Shown here: piece by piece, positions 46,217-55,160 of the stretch
Position numbering within the stretch: position 1 is the first letter of the stretch
Layout: every line of letters begins with the position of its first letter
Assembly: GCF_016881405.1 (NCBI RefSeq)
Contig: NZ_WOFE01000008.1
Coordinates: 1-64,000, forward strand
DNA from: Deefgea chitinilytica
Lineage (GTDB): Bacteria > Pseudomonadota > Gammaproteobacteria > Burkholderiales > Chitinibacteraceae
Reading direction: 5' to 3'
Length of the DNA stretch: 64,000 nt
Made by a program: the position numbers and the translations under genes
The notes under the pieces: model-generated
The model's database searches: none
What the model was told of the DNA's origin: nothing
Seen by the model: the letters and a program-made list of their open reading frames with translations, nothing else

Positions 46217-48331
46217 ATGCAGATGATTCATCTGGCTCTGACCTTGGGCTTAATTTTGCTCAATTTGGCAGGGCTAACACTAATTTTCAGTCGCTTTTTG
46301 CCGCCAGCATTGGCGCGCGTCACTGGGATTCTCGCGTTGACCTTACCGCTATTTGCTTTGGAGCATATGGTGGGTTTGGGTAAATTGGCGTGGGTTTGGC
46401 CTTTGACCAGTTTGCTCAGCTTAGCGTTGATTTATCGGCAACGACATCAGTTGCGTAGTTCTGGCTTTTTAAATGCCGAGTTGGTGTTCTTGTGCTGCTT
46501 TGCGTATGCACTGGCATGGCGTTTTTTGTTCCCAAATATTGATAGCTTGGCCGAAAAACTCACTGATTTGTATTTCATTAGCAATTACTTGCCCGGCGCG
46601 ACATTACCGCCGCAGGACCGCTGGTTTGCTGGCCCTTATCTATTCGATTTCTATTATGCCTATCAGCATTATGTAGCGGCTTTAATTGGCCGTATTTTCT
46701 CGCTAGAACCGGGCTTTACGATGAATATCGCTTGGTGCCTATTGGTCGGGATGATTGGTAGTTTGGCTTGGTTTGTGGCAAGTCGTTTTATCGCCGCACG
46801 CTGGGTGCGCGGTGTTTTGGTTGCGGCGCTGTTGGCGGGCGGCAATGGTTTGACGCCGTTGATACCGTTTTTGATTGATGCGCCAGCGGTGAGCGGTGAA
46901 GCACGCGCTGGGGCGGCGATGGGGCGTTTCTGGGAAGCGACTCGCTTTTCGGGGATGAGCGACGAGAAGGTTAATACTGCGCTAGGTCAAGCTTTATTTC
47001 CGCGTGTGCCGGGCGTGGAAACAATGGATATACCGCTCGAAACGATTTCTTTTTATGCCTATCTTGGGGATTACCATCCGCCTTTGGGTGGCTTTGCCTT
47101 AATGTTGTATGCGCTCGGTTTAATGGCGGCGAATCGCAAACGGTCTGACGAATTGGCAACAGAAGCGGAGCAAGCGAGCGAGACTTCAGCCGAAAATCCC
47201 GATGCAACTGTGACGGCACCCACTCTTGCTATGGCGTCGCCAACATGGTCTGCACCGTTGTTGGCTGCGCTGATTGGCGCTAGTCCCGTGGTGACTCTGG
47301 TGACCAATGCTTGGGCACTGCCGCCACAGGCTTTGCTGGTGATGGCGTGGTTGGTGTATCAGCATTTAAACGGTGGGGTAAATTTCAAGGCTTTCTTTGG
47401 CGGTGTGGCGATTGCCTTAATGCTGTGCTTCCCGTTTTTATCACATTTTGCGCCGGGAGCCGTCAGCACACCAATTCGCAGTGTGGCGCCGCACGAGCAC
47501 ACGCAATTCAACGTATTCCTCGCTTTGCATTGGCCAGTATTGCTGTTATTGCTGGGCGCATTTTGGCTTGGATTTAAAGAGCGATGGGCGTGGTATCTGG
47601 CGCTGGTGCTGCTGGTATTGCTAGGATTTTCAGAGTTTTTGCTGTTTCAGGATGCGATGGGCGGCAAGTTTGCCCGTTTTAATACCACGATTAAATGGTG
47701 GTCTTGGATTTGGCCTACCGCGCTGATTGGCCTTGGCAGTATGTTGTACGGCCTAGGAAATCGCTTTAGTAAGGCGGTGGTGCTGCTGATTGCGTTTGCG
47801 GTGCTGAGTAATGTGTATCACATCGCCAATTACTGGCTATTTTCATCACGCGTAGACACTGGCAAATTGGCGGGTACTGGCTGGCTGAATCAAGATGCCA
47901 CCCACGCCAATATGCTGAGCTACTTAAAAAATGCTTCCGATGGCGTAGTGCTCGAGGGCATGCAAGGCGGTGCGTATAACAATACCAGCGCGTTTTCATT
48001 GTTTGCTGGCAAGCCGATGTTCTTGGGCTGGCCTTCGCATGAAGGTTTGTGGCGTGGTGGTGCAACGCATATCGGCGCACGCCATGATGAGGTGAATCGT
48101 TTTTATGCCGGCACTTTGGAAAACCCTCGGGCTTGGTTAGAAAAAAACGATATTCAATATATTTTGTGGACTCGCTGGGACGAAGCTAAAGGCTCGCACT
48201 TGCGCGCGCAAATCGATCAGCAAATTGCGGTCGACTATTATTTCCGCGCATTTGAAGAGTCTGGCTCGATGAAACTCGGTATCTGGGAGCGTCGCCCACC
48301 GCGCGCAGCTCGCAAAATGGAAGGTCAATAA
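46217..48331 (+). CDS. DUF2298-like polytopic membrane protein, putative GT-C glycosyltransferase (1)
   Basis: 704 residues with 12 or more hydrophobic segments. The region LFDFYYAYQHYVAALIGRIF near 142-161 carries the tyrosine cluster that names the Chlor_Arch_YYY (DUF2298) family. An extra-cytoplasmic C-terminal part (about 560-690) ends IQYILWTRWDEAKGS. Such proteins resemble GT-C transferases that use polyprenyl-phosphate sugars outside the inner membrane; activity is inferred. The next gene is a paralogue, giving a tandem duplication. First gene of the plus-strand arm with gtrA, a GtrB-like GT2 and a third GT-C-like protein. Confidence 0.82.
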   Translation: MQMIHLALTLGLILLNLAGLTLIFSRFLPPALARVTGILALTLPLFALEHMVGLGKLAWVWPLTSLLSLALIYRQRHQLRSSGFLNAELVFLCCFAYALAWRFLFPNIDSLAEKLTDLYFISNYLPGATLPPQDRWFAGPYLFDFYYAYQHYVAALIGRIFSLEPGFTMNIAWCLLVGMIGSLAWFVASRFIAARWVRGVLVAALLAGGNGLTPLIPFLIDAPAVSGEARAGAAMGRFWEATRFSGMSDEKVNTALGQALFPRVPGVETMDIPLETISFYAYLGDYHPPLGGFALMLYALGLMAANRKRSDELATEAEQASETSAENPDATVTAPTLAMASPTWSAPLLAALIGASPVVTLVTNAWALPPQALLVMAWLVYQHLNGGVNFKAFFGGVAIALMLCFPFLSHFAPGAVSTPIRSVAPHEHTQFNVFLALHWPVLLLLLGAFWLGFKERWAWYLALVLLVLLGFSEFLLFQDAMGGKFARFNTTIKWWSWIWPTALIGLGSMLYGLGNRFSKAVVLLIAFAVLSNVYHIANYWLFSSRVDTGKLAGTGWLNQDATHANMLSYLKNASDGVVLEGMQGGAYNNTSAFSLFAGKPMFLGWPSHEGLWRGGATHIGARHDEVNRFYAGTLENPRAWLEKNDIQYILWTRWDEAKGSHLRAQIDQQIAVDYYFRAFEESGSMKLGIWERRPPRAARKMEGQ

Positions 48332-48333
48332 TC

Positions 48334-50373
48334 ATGAATTTAATTTATTTCACCATCACGATTAGCTTAATTTTAATTAATTTGGCTGGCTTGAGCGCGT
48401 TGGCATCGCGCTGGGTGCCTTCGTTCGCTTTAGCGCGTGCCGCGGGGATTTTGGTCGTTTGTTTAACGATGTTTTTTATCGAGCACTTTGTTGGCTTTGG
48501 TCAATTAAATTGGGCTTGGCCGTTCACGACTGCGCTGGCAGCCTACATTTTGTACTCTGACCGTGTTCGTTTAAAAGAATCGGGCTTTTTACGTGCAGAG
48601 TTAGTGTTCTTAATCGCCTTTGCGTATGGTTTTGCGTGGCGAGTGTCTTTCCCTAGCGTGTATCCAAGCTCAGAACGCGTGATGGATTTGCTATTTATTG
48701 TGAGCTATATGCCGGGTGAGACGCTGCCAGGCTTGCACTACTGGTATCCACCGAATCGTTTTGATTTTTACTATGCCTTCCAGCATTATGCGGCGGCCTT
48801 AATGGGGCGGATTTTTGGTCTGGCACCGGGTGTGGTTTACAACATCGCCTTTGCGATTTTGATGGCGCAACCGCTCACCTTGGCGTGGGACTTTGCCTCG
48901 CGCTTTATACGTAATCATTGGGCTAAGCTGTTGCTGGTTGCTACGTTGGCGATTGGTGGTAATGGTGCAACACCGTTTGTGCATTTAAGTTATCAAGGAC
49001 CGGAGAATGCACAGGGCTATGAGCTTTCGGTAGAAACCAATAAGCATATGTGGGCTGGCGTGCGTTTTGTCGGTGGCTTTGACCAGATGCTCAATACCGA
49101 GTTTGGTCATAGTTTATTCCCGAAAAAAACGGATGGGACATGGACTGCACGTGATCTTCCGGCAGAGAATTACGGTTATCAATTCTTCTTAGGTGATTAC
49201 CACCCACCGTTGGGCGGCTTTGCGCTATTGCTGTTGGCGATTGCCTTAATTGGCGCATTGGAGTTTAAAACACGCCACAGTGAAGCTTCCTCCGAAATTG
49301 AAGTCGCCGACTTGTCCGATCAGCAAAGTGCGATTTACCAAGCTTTACTCGCGCTCACGATTCCTGCCATGGTCGCAACCAATACCTGGACTTTCCCCTT
49401 GCTGGGCATGTTACTGCTGTTCTGGATTGGCTGGCGTTATCAGCAAAAGCGTCCGCCAAATTGGCGCGCTTTGCTCATTGGTGGGATTGGCGGTTTTGTT
49501 TTAATTTATCCATTCTTAACCGCCTTTACCGCGCGCTCTTTATCGACGCCGATTAAATTGGTTGGTTTGCAAGACCACACACCATTGATGCAATTTATCG
49601 CTTTGCATTGGCCGATTATGTTGTTTGCTCTGCTGGGCGTATTTCAAAAAGGCAGCCGTAAAATCACGGTAATGTTTGCGCTGGCATTTGCATTTATGTT
49701 GGCGTTTTCAGAAATCGTTTATGTGGATGATCCAACAGGCGGCTTCCAAGACCGTACCAATTCAACGATGAAATGGTGGGGCTTTATTTACACCGGTGCG
49801 TTGGTTTCGCTTGGGGCCTTGTTGTTGGCGGCGAAAAGTAAGGTGGTTCGTGTAGTCACGGTTTTGAGCTTAATGGCGATTAACATCTATCTCTATGATG
49901 TTGCTCGCTATTACTTTACAACCGAGAAATCGGAGTTTGGCAATTTGTATGCGTCGGGCACGTATACCCGCGATGCAACGGTACGCGACATGTTCCGCTA
50001 TTTGGCTAAAGCGCCGATGGGCATCGTACTGGAAAACCAATACGGCGATGCTCTAAACGATACGGGTATCTACGCTTTGTTTGCGCAAAAGCCAGTGCTA
50101 TTGGGTTGGTCAAATCACTTGCTCACTTGGCATAGTAATGTCGGCCAAATGTTTATCTTGAAAGATCAAATCAAGAAATTCTACACCGGTGATATGCCCG
50201 ATATGGCCGATTGGCTGCTGGCTCAGGATGTGAAATACATCGTTTGGAGCGGTAAAGATGCGGAAAACCGTGCTGGCTGGGCCAAGATTCAGCAAGCAAT
50301 ACAGCACGAATATGCTTGGCATGAGTTTTATGCTGCAGGTGATTTCCGTGTGGGTATATGGACAAAACGCTAG
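48334..50373 (+). CDS. DUF2298-like polytopic membrane protein, putative GT-C glycosyltransferase (2)
   Basis: 679 residues, paralogous to the preceding protein along its whole length. LILINLAGLS, EHFVGFGQLNWAWP, GFLRAELVFLIAFAYGFAWR and FDFYYAFQHYAAALMGRIFG all have counterparts at the same places. It shares the conserved loop GDYHPPLGGFALLL and the C-terminal soluble part ending VKYIVWSGKDAEN. It starts two bases after the first gene. Two similar enzymes suggest two linkages or two acceptors in one glycan. The last codons and stop lie inside hairpin element E8. Confidence 0.82.
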   Translation: MNLIYFTITISLILINLAGLSALASRWVPSFALARAAGILVVCLTMFFIEHFVGFGQLNWAWPFTTALAAYILYSDRVRLKESGFLRAELVFLIAFAYGFAWRVSFPSVYPSSERVMDLLFIVSYMPGETLPGLHYWYPPNRFDFYYAFQHYAAALMGRIFGLAPGVVYNIAFAILMAQPLTLAWDFASRFIRNHWAKLLLVATLAIGGNGATPFVHLSYQGPENAQGYELSVETNKHMWAGVRFVGGFDQMLNTEFGHSLFPKKTDGTWTARDLPAENYGYQFFLGDYHPPLGGFALLLLAIALIGALEFKTRHSEASSEIEVADLSDQQSAIYQALLALTIPAMVATNTWTFPLLGMLLLFWIGWRYQQKRPPNWRALLIGGIGGFVLIYPFLTAFTARSLSTPIKLVGLQDHTPLMQFIALHWPIMLFALLGVFQKGSRKITVMFALAFAFMLAFSEIVYVDDPTGGFQDRTNSTMKWWGFIYTGALVSLGALLLAAKSKVVRVVTVLSLMAINIYLYDVARYYFTTEKSEFGNLYASGTYTRDATVRDMFRYLAKAPMGIVLENQYGDALNDTGIYALFAQKPVLLGWSNHLLTWHSNVGQMFILKDQIKKFYTGDMPDMADWLLAQDVKYIVWSGKDAENRAGWAKIQQAIQHEYAWHEFYAAGDFRVGIWTKR

Positions 50374-50400
50374 TTTAGCAATGGTTTTGGCCAGATACCT
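50352..50400. repeat. GGGTAT...ATACCT hairpin element, copy E8
   Basis: Arms GGTATATGGACAAAAC (50353-50368) and GTTTTGGCCAGATACC (50384-50399) pair over 16 bp with two mismatches. The element covers the last codons and stop of the second GT-C gene and ends one base before the gtrA ATG, so it occupies gtrA's ribosome binding region. Confidence 0.75.
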
Positions 50401-50778
50401 ATGTCAAATAAGTTGAGCGCGCAATTCCTGCGTTATCTATTGGTCGGTGGTACGTCGTTTGGAATGGAGTACGGCCTGTTTTGGTTGTTATTTCATTTCT
50501 CGACGCCATTGCTGCTGGCCAATACGGTGGCATATCTGACGATATTTTTTGTTAATTTTGTCTTAATGCGACTCTGGGCATTTAAGTCGCAGGGCAATGT
50601 TCAACGGCAAATACTGCTGTCTGCGGTGTTAGTTGGGTTTAATTTGCTAGCGAGCAATGCGGTGATTTATTTGTTGGTGAATCAACTGCTAGTGCCCGCC
50701 TTGATTGCCAAAGTAATCGTCATGCTGATGGTGGTGGGCTGGAATTTTGTATTGTACAAAAAGGTAATCTATCGATGA
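50401..50778 (+). CDS. GtrA-family small membrane protein
   Basis: 125 residues with four membrane helices (FLRYLLVGGTSFGMEYGLFWLL opens the GtrA domain; YLTIFFVNFVLMRLWAF follows). GtrA proteins are thought to flip polyprenyl-phosphate-linked sugars to the outer face of the inner membrane. It overlaps the GT2 gene by four bases, the usual gtrA-gtrB pairing. No Shine-Dalgarno sequence is visible; its start is directly downstream of a strong hairpin, so translation may depend on coupling or hairpin opening. Confidence 0.9.
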   Translation: MSNKLSAQFLRYLLVGGTSFGMEYGLFWLLFHFSTPLLLANTVAYLTIFFVNFVLMRLWAFKSQGNVQRQILLSAVLVGFNLLASNAVIYLLVNQLLVPALIAKVIVMLMVVGWNFVLYKKVIYR

Positions 50779-51719
50779 TGCCGCAACTCATTTCACTGGT
50801 CATCCCAGTTTACAACGAAGGCCCGCATATTGAAGCTAGTATGCGTACGGTGCAAAAGATTCTGTTGGAGCATGATATTCGCTACCAAATTGTGCTGGTT
50901 GATGACGGTTCGCGTGATGACACATGGCTAGCACTAACACGTTTGGCCGAGCAATTGCCCGGCATTAAATCAATTAAATTATCGCGAAATTTTGGCAAAG
51001 AAGCCGCGCTATGCGCTGGCCTTGAAAATGCCGATGGCGATGCCTGTATTGTGATGGATTGTGATTTACAGCATCCGCCGGAGTTAATTCCACAAATGAT
51101 TCAACTCTGGCGCGAGGGTTGGGATGTCGTGGAGGGCGTTAAATCGGATCGTGGCCAAGAATCTGGCGTGTATAAGTTTGGCGCAAAAGTGTTTTATCGC
51201 ACTTTTCAAAAATTATCCGGCTTTAATCTGCGTGGTGCATCCGATTTTAAACTGATGGATCGCAAGGCGGTGGATGCTTGGCGCACCATGAAAGAGCGCG
51301 ATACGTTTTTCCGTGGCATGTCGGCTTGGGTCGGCTTTAAGCGTTATGCGATGCCATTTGTCGTGGCGCAACGCACCGAAGGCGCTAGCAAATGGTCGCC
51401 AGTCAAATTAGGCCGTTTGTTCATTTCGGCAATTAGCGCGTTTTCTTCATTGCCTTTGCAGTTAGTGACACTACTGGGCGGCTTATTTTTTTTGGGGTCG
51501 CTGGTGTTGGCGCTGCAAACTTTGTATATGAAATTGTCTGGTCACGCCTTTGATGGTTTCACCACGGTGATTTTGCTGCAGTTGATTATTGGCAGTTCGC
51601 TGATGCTTAGTTTGGGCATTATCGGCACCTATTTGGCGCGGATTTATGATGAAGTGAAAGGCCGCCCTCGCTATCTAATCAGCACGCAAGTTGAATCGTT
51701 ACACACTGAATCAACCTAA
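50775..51719 (+). CDS. GtrB-like GT2 polyprenyl-phosphate glycosyltransferase
   Basis: 314 residues. The GT2 fold opens ISLVIPVYNEGPHIEASM, with VDDGSRDDTW and the metal-binding DCDLQHPPELI near 93-103, then KLSRNFGKEAALCAGL. Two C-terminal membrane helices are at about 230-250 and 265-290. It makes a polyprenyl-monophosphate sugar on the cytoplasmic face from a nucleotide sugar. GtrA would flip the product and the adjacent GT-C-like proteins would use it. Sugar identity cannot be read. Confidence 0.92.
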   Translation: MMPQLISLVIPVYNEGPHIEASMRTVQKILLEHDIRYQIVLVDDGSRDDTWLALTRLAEQLPGIKSIKLSRNFGKEAALCAGLENADGDACIVMDCDLQHPPELIPQMIQLWREGWDVVEGVKSDRGQESGVYKFGAKVFYRTFQKLSGFNLRGASDFKLMDRKAVDAWRTMKERDTFFRGMSAWVGFKRYAMPFVVAQRTEGASKWSPVKLGRLFISAISAFSSLPLQLVTLLGGLFFLGSLVLALQTLYMKLSGHAFDGFTTVILLQLIIGSSLMLSLGIIGTYLARIYDEVKGRPRYLISTQVESLHTEST

Positions 51720-51734
51720 TATTTGGATCTCGCC

Positions 51735-53729
51735 ATGTTGGCTGTACTGTATTTAATTGTCACTTTTGTTTTGGGTTTCCAGTTATTGAAGTATTTATTG
51801 CCGTGGGTGCTGGATATTCCGCAGCGGACGAGTTTGGCGGGTACAGCGGTAAATGTACCGCTGTGGATGATCCGTTGGCCAGCTGCGTGGTTGCTCGGTG
51901 CATTAGTATTGAATTGGTTGACTTTTATCGGCGCCAATATGGCGGGCAATATGCTCACAGGTGCGGTGATTACATTGGTCATCGCCTTGCTTGCCTGTGT
52001 GAGCTGGGGCTCTTATCGATATTCATTGACCGAGCTAAAACCGCAAGCAGGATGGTGGCGGCAGTTGATCGGTATTGAAGGGGCGTATGTCCTGTTTGCC
52101 TTGTTGATTGCTAGCTTTATCGCTTGGTATACGCTGATTATTCACAACGGCCAGCTTTATATTGGCAATACGGTGTGGTCTGATTTTGGCCCACACTTGG
52201 CCGTGATTCGTTCATTCTCAATGGGTGAAAATTTCCCGCCACAATACCCGCATTTTCCTGAAGGCAATATCCGCTACCACTTTTTATTTCAATTTTTGGT
52301 GGCAACATTAGAGCGCTTGGGTTTGCCGCTGGACTGGGCTTTTAATGTGCCGAGTATCTTGTCACTAGTCAGCGTGTTTATGCTGTTGTATGTGTTGGCG
52401 GTGACGCTGACAGGCTCTCGTGCCGTTGGTGTTTTGACCGGTATTTTCTTTATTTTCCGTTCCTCATTTGCTTTTTTTACCTTTGCTAAAGACCATCTGG
52501 ATGGCAGTTTATGGTCAGCAATCGTGAATGTTTCGCTGCATATCGGCAAAACGCAAAATGAAAGCTGGGGATTATGGGCGCAAAACGTCTATGCCAATCA
52601 GCGGCATTTTGCATTTTCGATTGGGATCATGCTGCTGATTTTGTTGGCGCTGTTGCCCTTGCTGCAAAAAATGATTGCAAGTTCTGGCTCATCAATCCGT
52701 AGTACAGCAAGCGCGTGGCTAGAAAAAGACAGTTGGCTCGTTGCCGATTGGCGACGCGCGCTGACACTTGGCTTTTTGCTGGGCGCAATTGGTTTTTGGA
52801 ATGGCGCGGTGGTGATTACTGCGCTGATTGTATTGGCGGTCATGGCTTTGTTCTGTCGCAATCGCTTAGAGTTTCTTGTGATTGCAGTGTTGGCGGTGGC
52901 GATGTCGATGCTGGAGTCGCGCTGGTTTATTGGCGCAGGCGCATCGGCAGTCAAACCCATGCTGTATTTTGGCTTTTTGGCCGAACATAAAACGCTGGCT
53001 GGTTTAACGGCGTTCTTACTTGAATTACTGGGTATATTCGTACCGCTATTTATTGTTGCTATGTTTGGGCCAATACGTCGAATGGGTATGTCTAAAGGCT
53101 TGGCTTTAGCCTTTATTACGCCACTGGTGTTTGCGGTACTGGTTTCATTAACGACCGATATTAACGCCAACCATAAATTCATTATGGTTTCTGTCATGCT
53201 GGCCAATATCCTGATTGCCGCACTAATTGTGTACCTATGGAAAACAGGGGCAGGCGCGCAGCGTGCCTTGGCTGTGATCTTTACTGGCTTGATGACGGTG
53301 ACTGGTTTGGTTGACTTGCTTACCTTGTACAATATGAACAAGGGTAATGTCTTGATTCAAATGGATGATCCGGTTGCCAGTTGGATTAAAACCAATACAG
53401 CGCCAAAAGATGTGTTCCTCACTGATTGGTCGGTATTACATGCGGCGCAATTTGCGGGGCGGCCGATCTATTACGGCTGGCCGTATTATGCTTGGTCGGC
53501 AGGTTACGATACCGACACGCGAAGCCGCTGGTGGAAACGCATGTATTCAACCAGCAGTCCCGATGAATTAAGAATGATCGCACGCGGTGAAAACATTAAA
53601 TACATCGTGGTTGATAATAATAATCGTGGTAACAAGGAATATGTGTTGAACGAAGCTTTGATTGCTCAAACATTCCCTTTGGTGTTTAGTCATCAAAAAG
53701 ATGGCACTATGATTTATCGGGTTGAGTAA
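51735..53729 (+). CDS. Polytopic membrane protein, putative GT-C glycosyltransferase (3)
   Basis: 664 residues from the ATG at 51735 (TTTGGAT upstream; a TTG four codons earlier is less likely). At least 12 hydrophobic segments. The first large loop has VWSDFGPHLAVIRSFSMGEN, the Asp-His arrangement typical of GT-C active sites. The end, GENIKYIVVDNNNRG, parallels the C-termini of the two DUF2298-like proteins upstream, so it is a distant relative. It is the last gene of the plus-strand arm, 15 bases after the GT2 gene, ended by the terminator at 53795-53826. Confidence 0.8.
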   Translation: MLAVLYLIVTFVLGFQLLKYLLPWVLDIPQRTSLAGTAVNVPLWMIRWPAAWLLGALVLNWLTFIGANMAGNMLTGAVITLVIALLACVSWGSYRYSLTELKPQAGWWRQLIGIEGAYVLFALLIASFIAWYTLIIHNGQLYIGNTVWSDFGPHLAVIRSFSMGENFPPQYPHFPEGNIRYHFLFQFLVATLERLGLPLDWAFNVPSILSLVSVFMLLYVLAVTLTGSRAVGVLTGIFFIFRSSFAFFTFAKDHLDGSLWSAIVNVSLHIGKTQNESWGLWAQNVYANQRHFAFSIGIMLLILLALLPLLQKMIASSGSSIRSTASAWLEKDSWLVADWRRALTLGFLLGAIGFWNGAVVITALIVLAVMALFCRNRLEFLVIAVLAVAMSMLESRWFIGAGASAVKPMLYFGFLAEHKTLAGLTAFLLELLGIFVPLFIVAMFGPIRRMGMSKGLALAFITPLVFAVLVSLTTDINANHKFIMVSVMLANILIAALIVYLWKTGAGAQRALAVIFTGLMTVTGLVDLLTLYNMNKGNVLIQMDDPVASWIKTNTAPKDVFLTDWSVLHAAQFAGRPIYYGWPYYAWSAGYDTDTRSRWWKRMYSTSSPDELRMIARGENIKYIVVDNNNRGNKEYVLNEALIAQTFPLVFSHQKDGTMIYRVE

Positions 53730-53794
53730 AAATAAGCCTGACAGTTGATGTAATTGATCAGATAGGAACCGATTCTTGATAAATTGATGAGCAT

Positions 53795-53826
53795 AAAAAA
53801 AAAGCCGACTTAAGTCGGCTTTTTTC
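53795..53826. terminator. Bidirectional Rho-independent terminator
   Basis: Perfect palindrome AAGCCGACTTAAGTCGGCTT with A and T runs, between the two convergent arms of the glycosylation cluster. Confidence 0.93.
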
Positions 53827-53837
53827 TGTTGGAATAT

Positions 53838-55160
53838 TTAGCGGCTCAGCTGTTCTGCTAGTTTTTTACCCAATTTGCGCCCTTCACGAATCGCATAGTT
53901 GGTGCCACGATCCTCGGGGTAGATTTGCGCCATTGAGCAAAGATGGAATCCTTCTGCCGGGCCTTGCTCAGATGGGATCAATTGACTGTAGTTCTTTTCG
54001 ACCACAGGTTGTGACCAGCGTGCTTTCCATACATTATGGCGAATGATCCAGTCGCGGCTGAAGGCGGGGAACATTTTTTGCAAATGAGGCATCGCGTAAT
54101 CGAGTACTTCATCCGGCGTCATGCTGTACATCGCTTCGGTGTGCGGCAGGTATTTTGATAAATACACGATATGGCGGCCACCGTATGATTTAACGCTTTC
54201 AAAATTGGTGTGCTCAATGACGGCGACAAATGGAAATGATGGGTCATTTACGTTGAGCCAATAGGTTTTCGATAGACTCTCTTTTAGTTCAAGCACCAAG
54301 CAGACGTTACTGAGGTAGTTGATGCGATTCAGTTGTGCTTGATATTCTTGGCTCGCCCAGTTGGAAACCATCTTGGCAATCAGCGGTAAAGCCACTGTCG
54401 CAATCACATGATCACTAGTGATGGTGCTGTTCGGAGTTTTGATTTGCCATTCGCCGTCGATACGTTCAAAAGACTCAACCGGGCTATTGAGCAAAATTTG
54501 ACCGCCGAGTTCACGGATTTTATCTGCGAGTGATTCAGCCAGAGCCACAAAGCCGCCTTTGTAATAAGCAAGGCGTTCTTCGCCGCCTTTGCCGCGTGAT
54601 CCGCCGCGTAGTTTGAGTTTATTCCAAAACCACACTGCAGAGATTTGATCGGCAACAGGGCCGAATTTGCCCTTCAGCAGTGGCTCCCAAACGATTTTGT
54701 AGACTTTCTCGCCACCCATTTCAGTGAGCCATTCAGTCGCGGTTTTATTTTCCAACTCCATCCAATTCTCAACCTTGCGCGCACGTAACGCTAATAGGCC
54801 AAGGCGAATCCGGTCGAGCATTGGCAATGGTGTGAATTTAAGTAGGTCGAGTGGTGTAGAGAGCTTGAAGAAATTATTGGCGTAATACACGCCCGTATTG
54901 GTTGGATTGATTGAAACATGATCTTGCAGCCCAAGTTCGTCGATCAAATCCATCACGCTGCGATCATTAGTAAACCAGTGGTGGTAAAAACGATCGAGTT
55001 TTTCACCATCCACATCAAATGCCGCAGCAAGACCGCCGAGTTCCGCTTCGGCCTCCAATACGGTGACTGCAATGCCTTTTTTGGCAAGTTCATACGCTGC
55101 TGATAAACCAGTAAAGCCGCCACCAATAATGGTGACACGTTTGGCATTAGAAATGCTCAT
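53838..55160 (-). CDS. FAD-dependent oxidoreductase of the amine oxidase / UDP-galactopyranose mutase-like type
   Basis: 440 residues. The FAD-binding Rossmann motif VTIIGGGFTGLSAAYELAKKG is at about 9-29, followed by LEAEAELGGLAAAF. The C-terminal FAD contact is YPEDRGTNYAIREGRKLG. It resembles flavin amine oxidases annotated as protoporphyrinogen-oxidase-like, and these are frequent in glycan gene clusters. Here it may oxidise or isomerise a sugar or polyprenyl intermediate; it could also be an isoprenoid desaturase. It overlaps the flippase-like gene by four bases. Last gene of the minus-strand arm. Confidence 0.85.
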   Translation of the reverse strand: MSISNAKRVTIIGGGFTGLSAAYELAKKGIAVTVLEAEAELGGLAAAFDVDGEKLDRFYHHWFTNDRSVMDLIDELGLQDHVSINPTNTGVYYANNFFKLSTPLDLLKFTPLPMLDRIRLGLLALRARKVENWMELENKTATEWLTEMGGEKVYKIVWEPLLKGKFGPVADQISAVWFWNKLKLRGGSRGKGGEERLAYYKGGFVALAESLADKIRELGGQILLNSPVESFERIDGEWQIKTPNSTITSDHVIATVALPLIAKMVSNWASQEYQAQLNRINYLSNVCLVLELKESLSKTYWLNVNDPSFPFVAVIEHTNFESVKSYGGRHIVYLSKYLPHTEAMYSMTPDEVLDYAMPHLQKMFPAFSRDWIIRHNVWKARWSQPVVEKNYSQLIPSEQGPAEGFHLCSMAQIYPEDRGTNYAIREGRKLGKKLAEQLSR

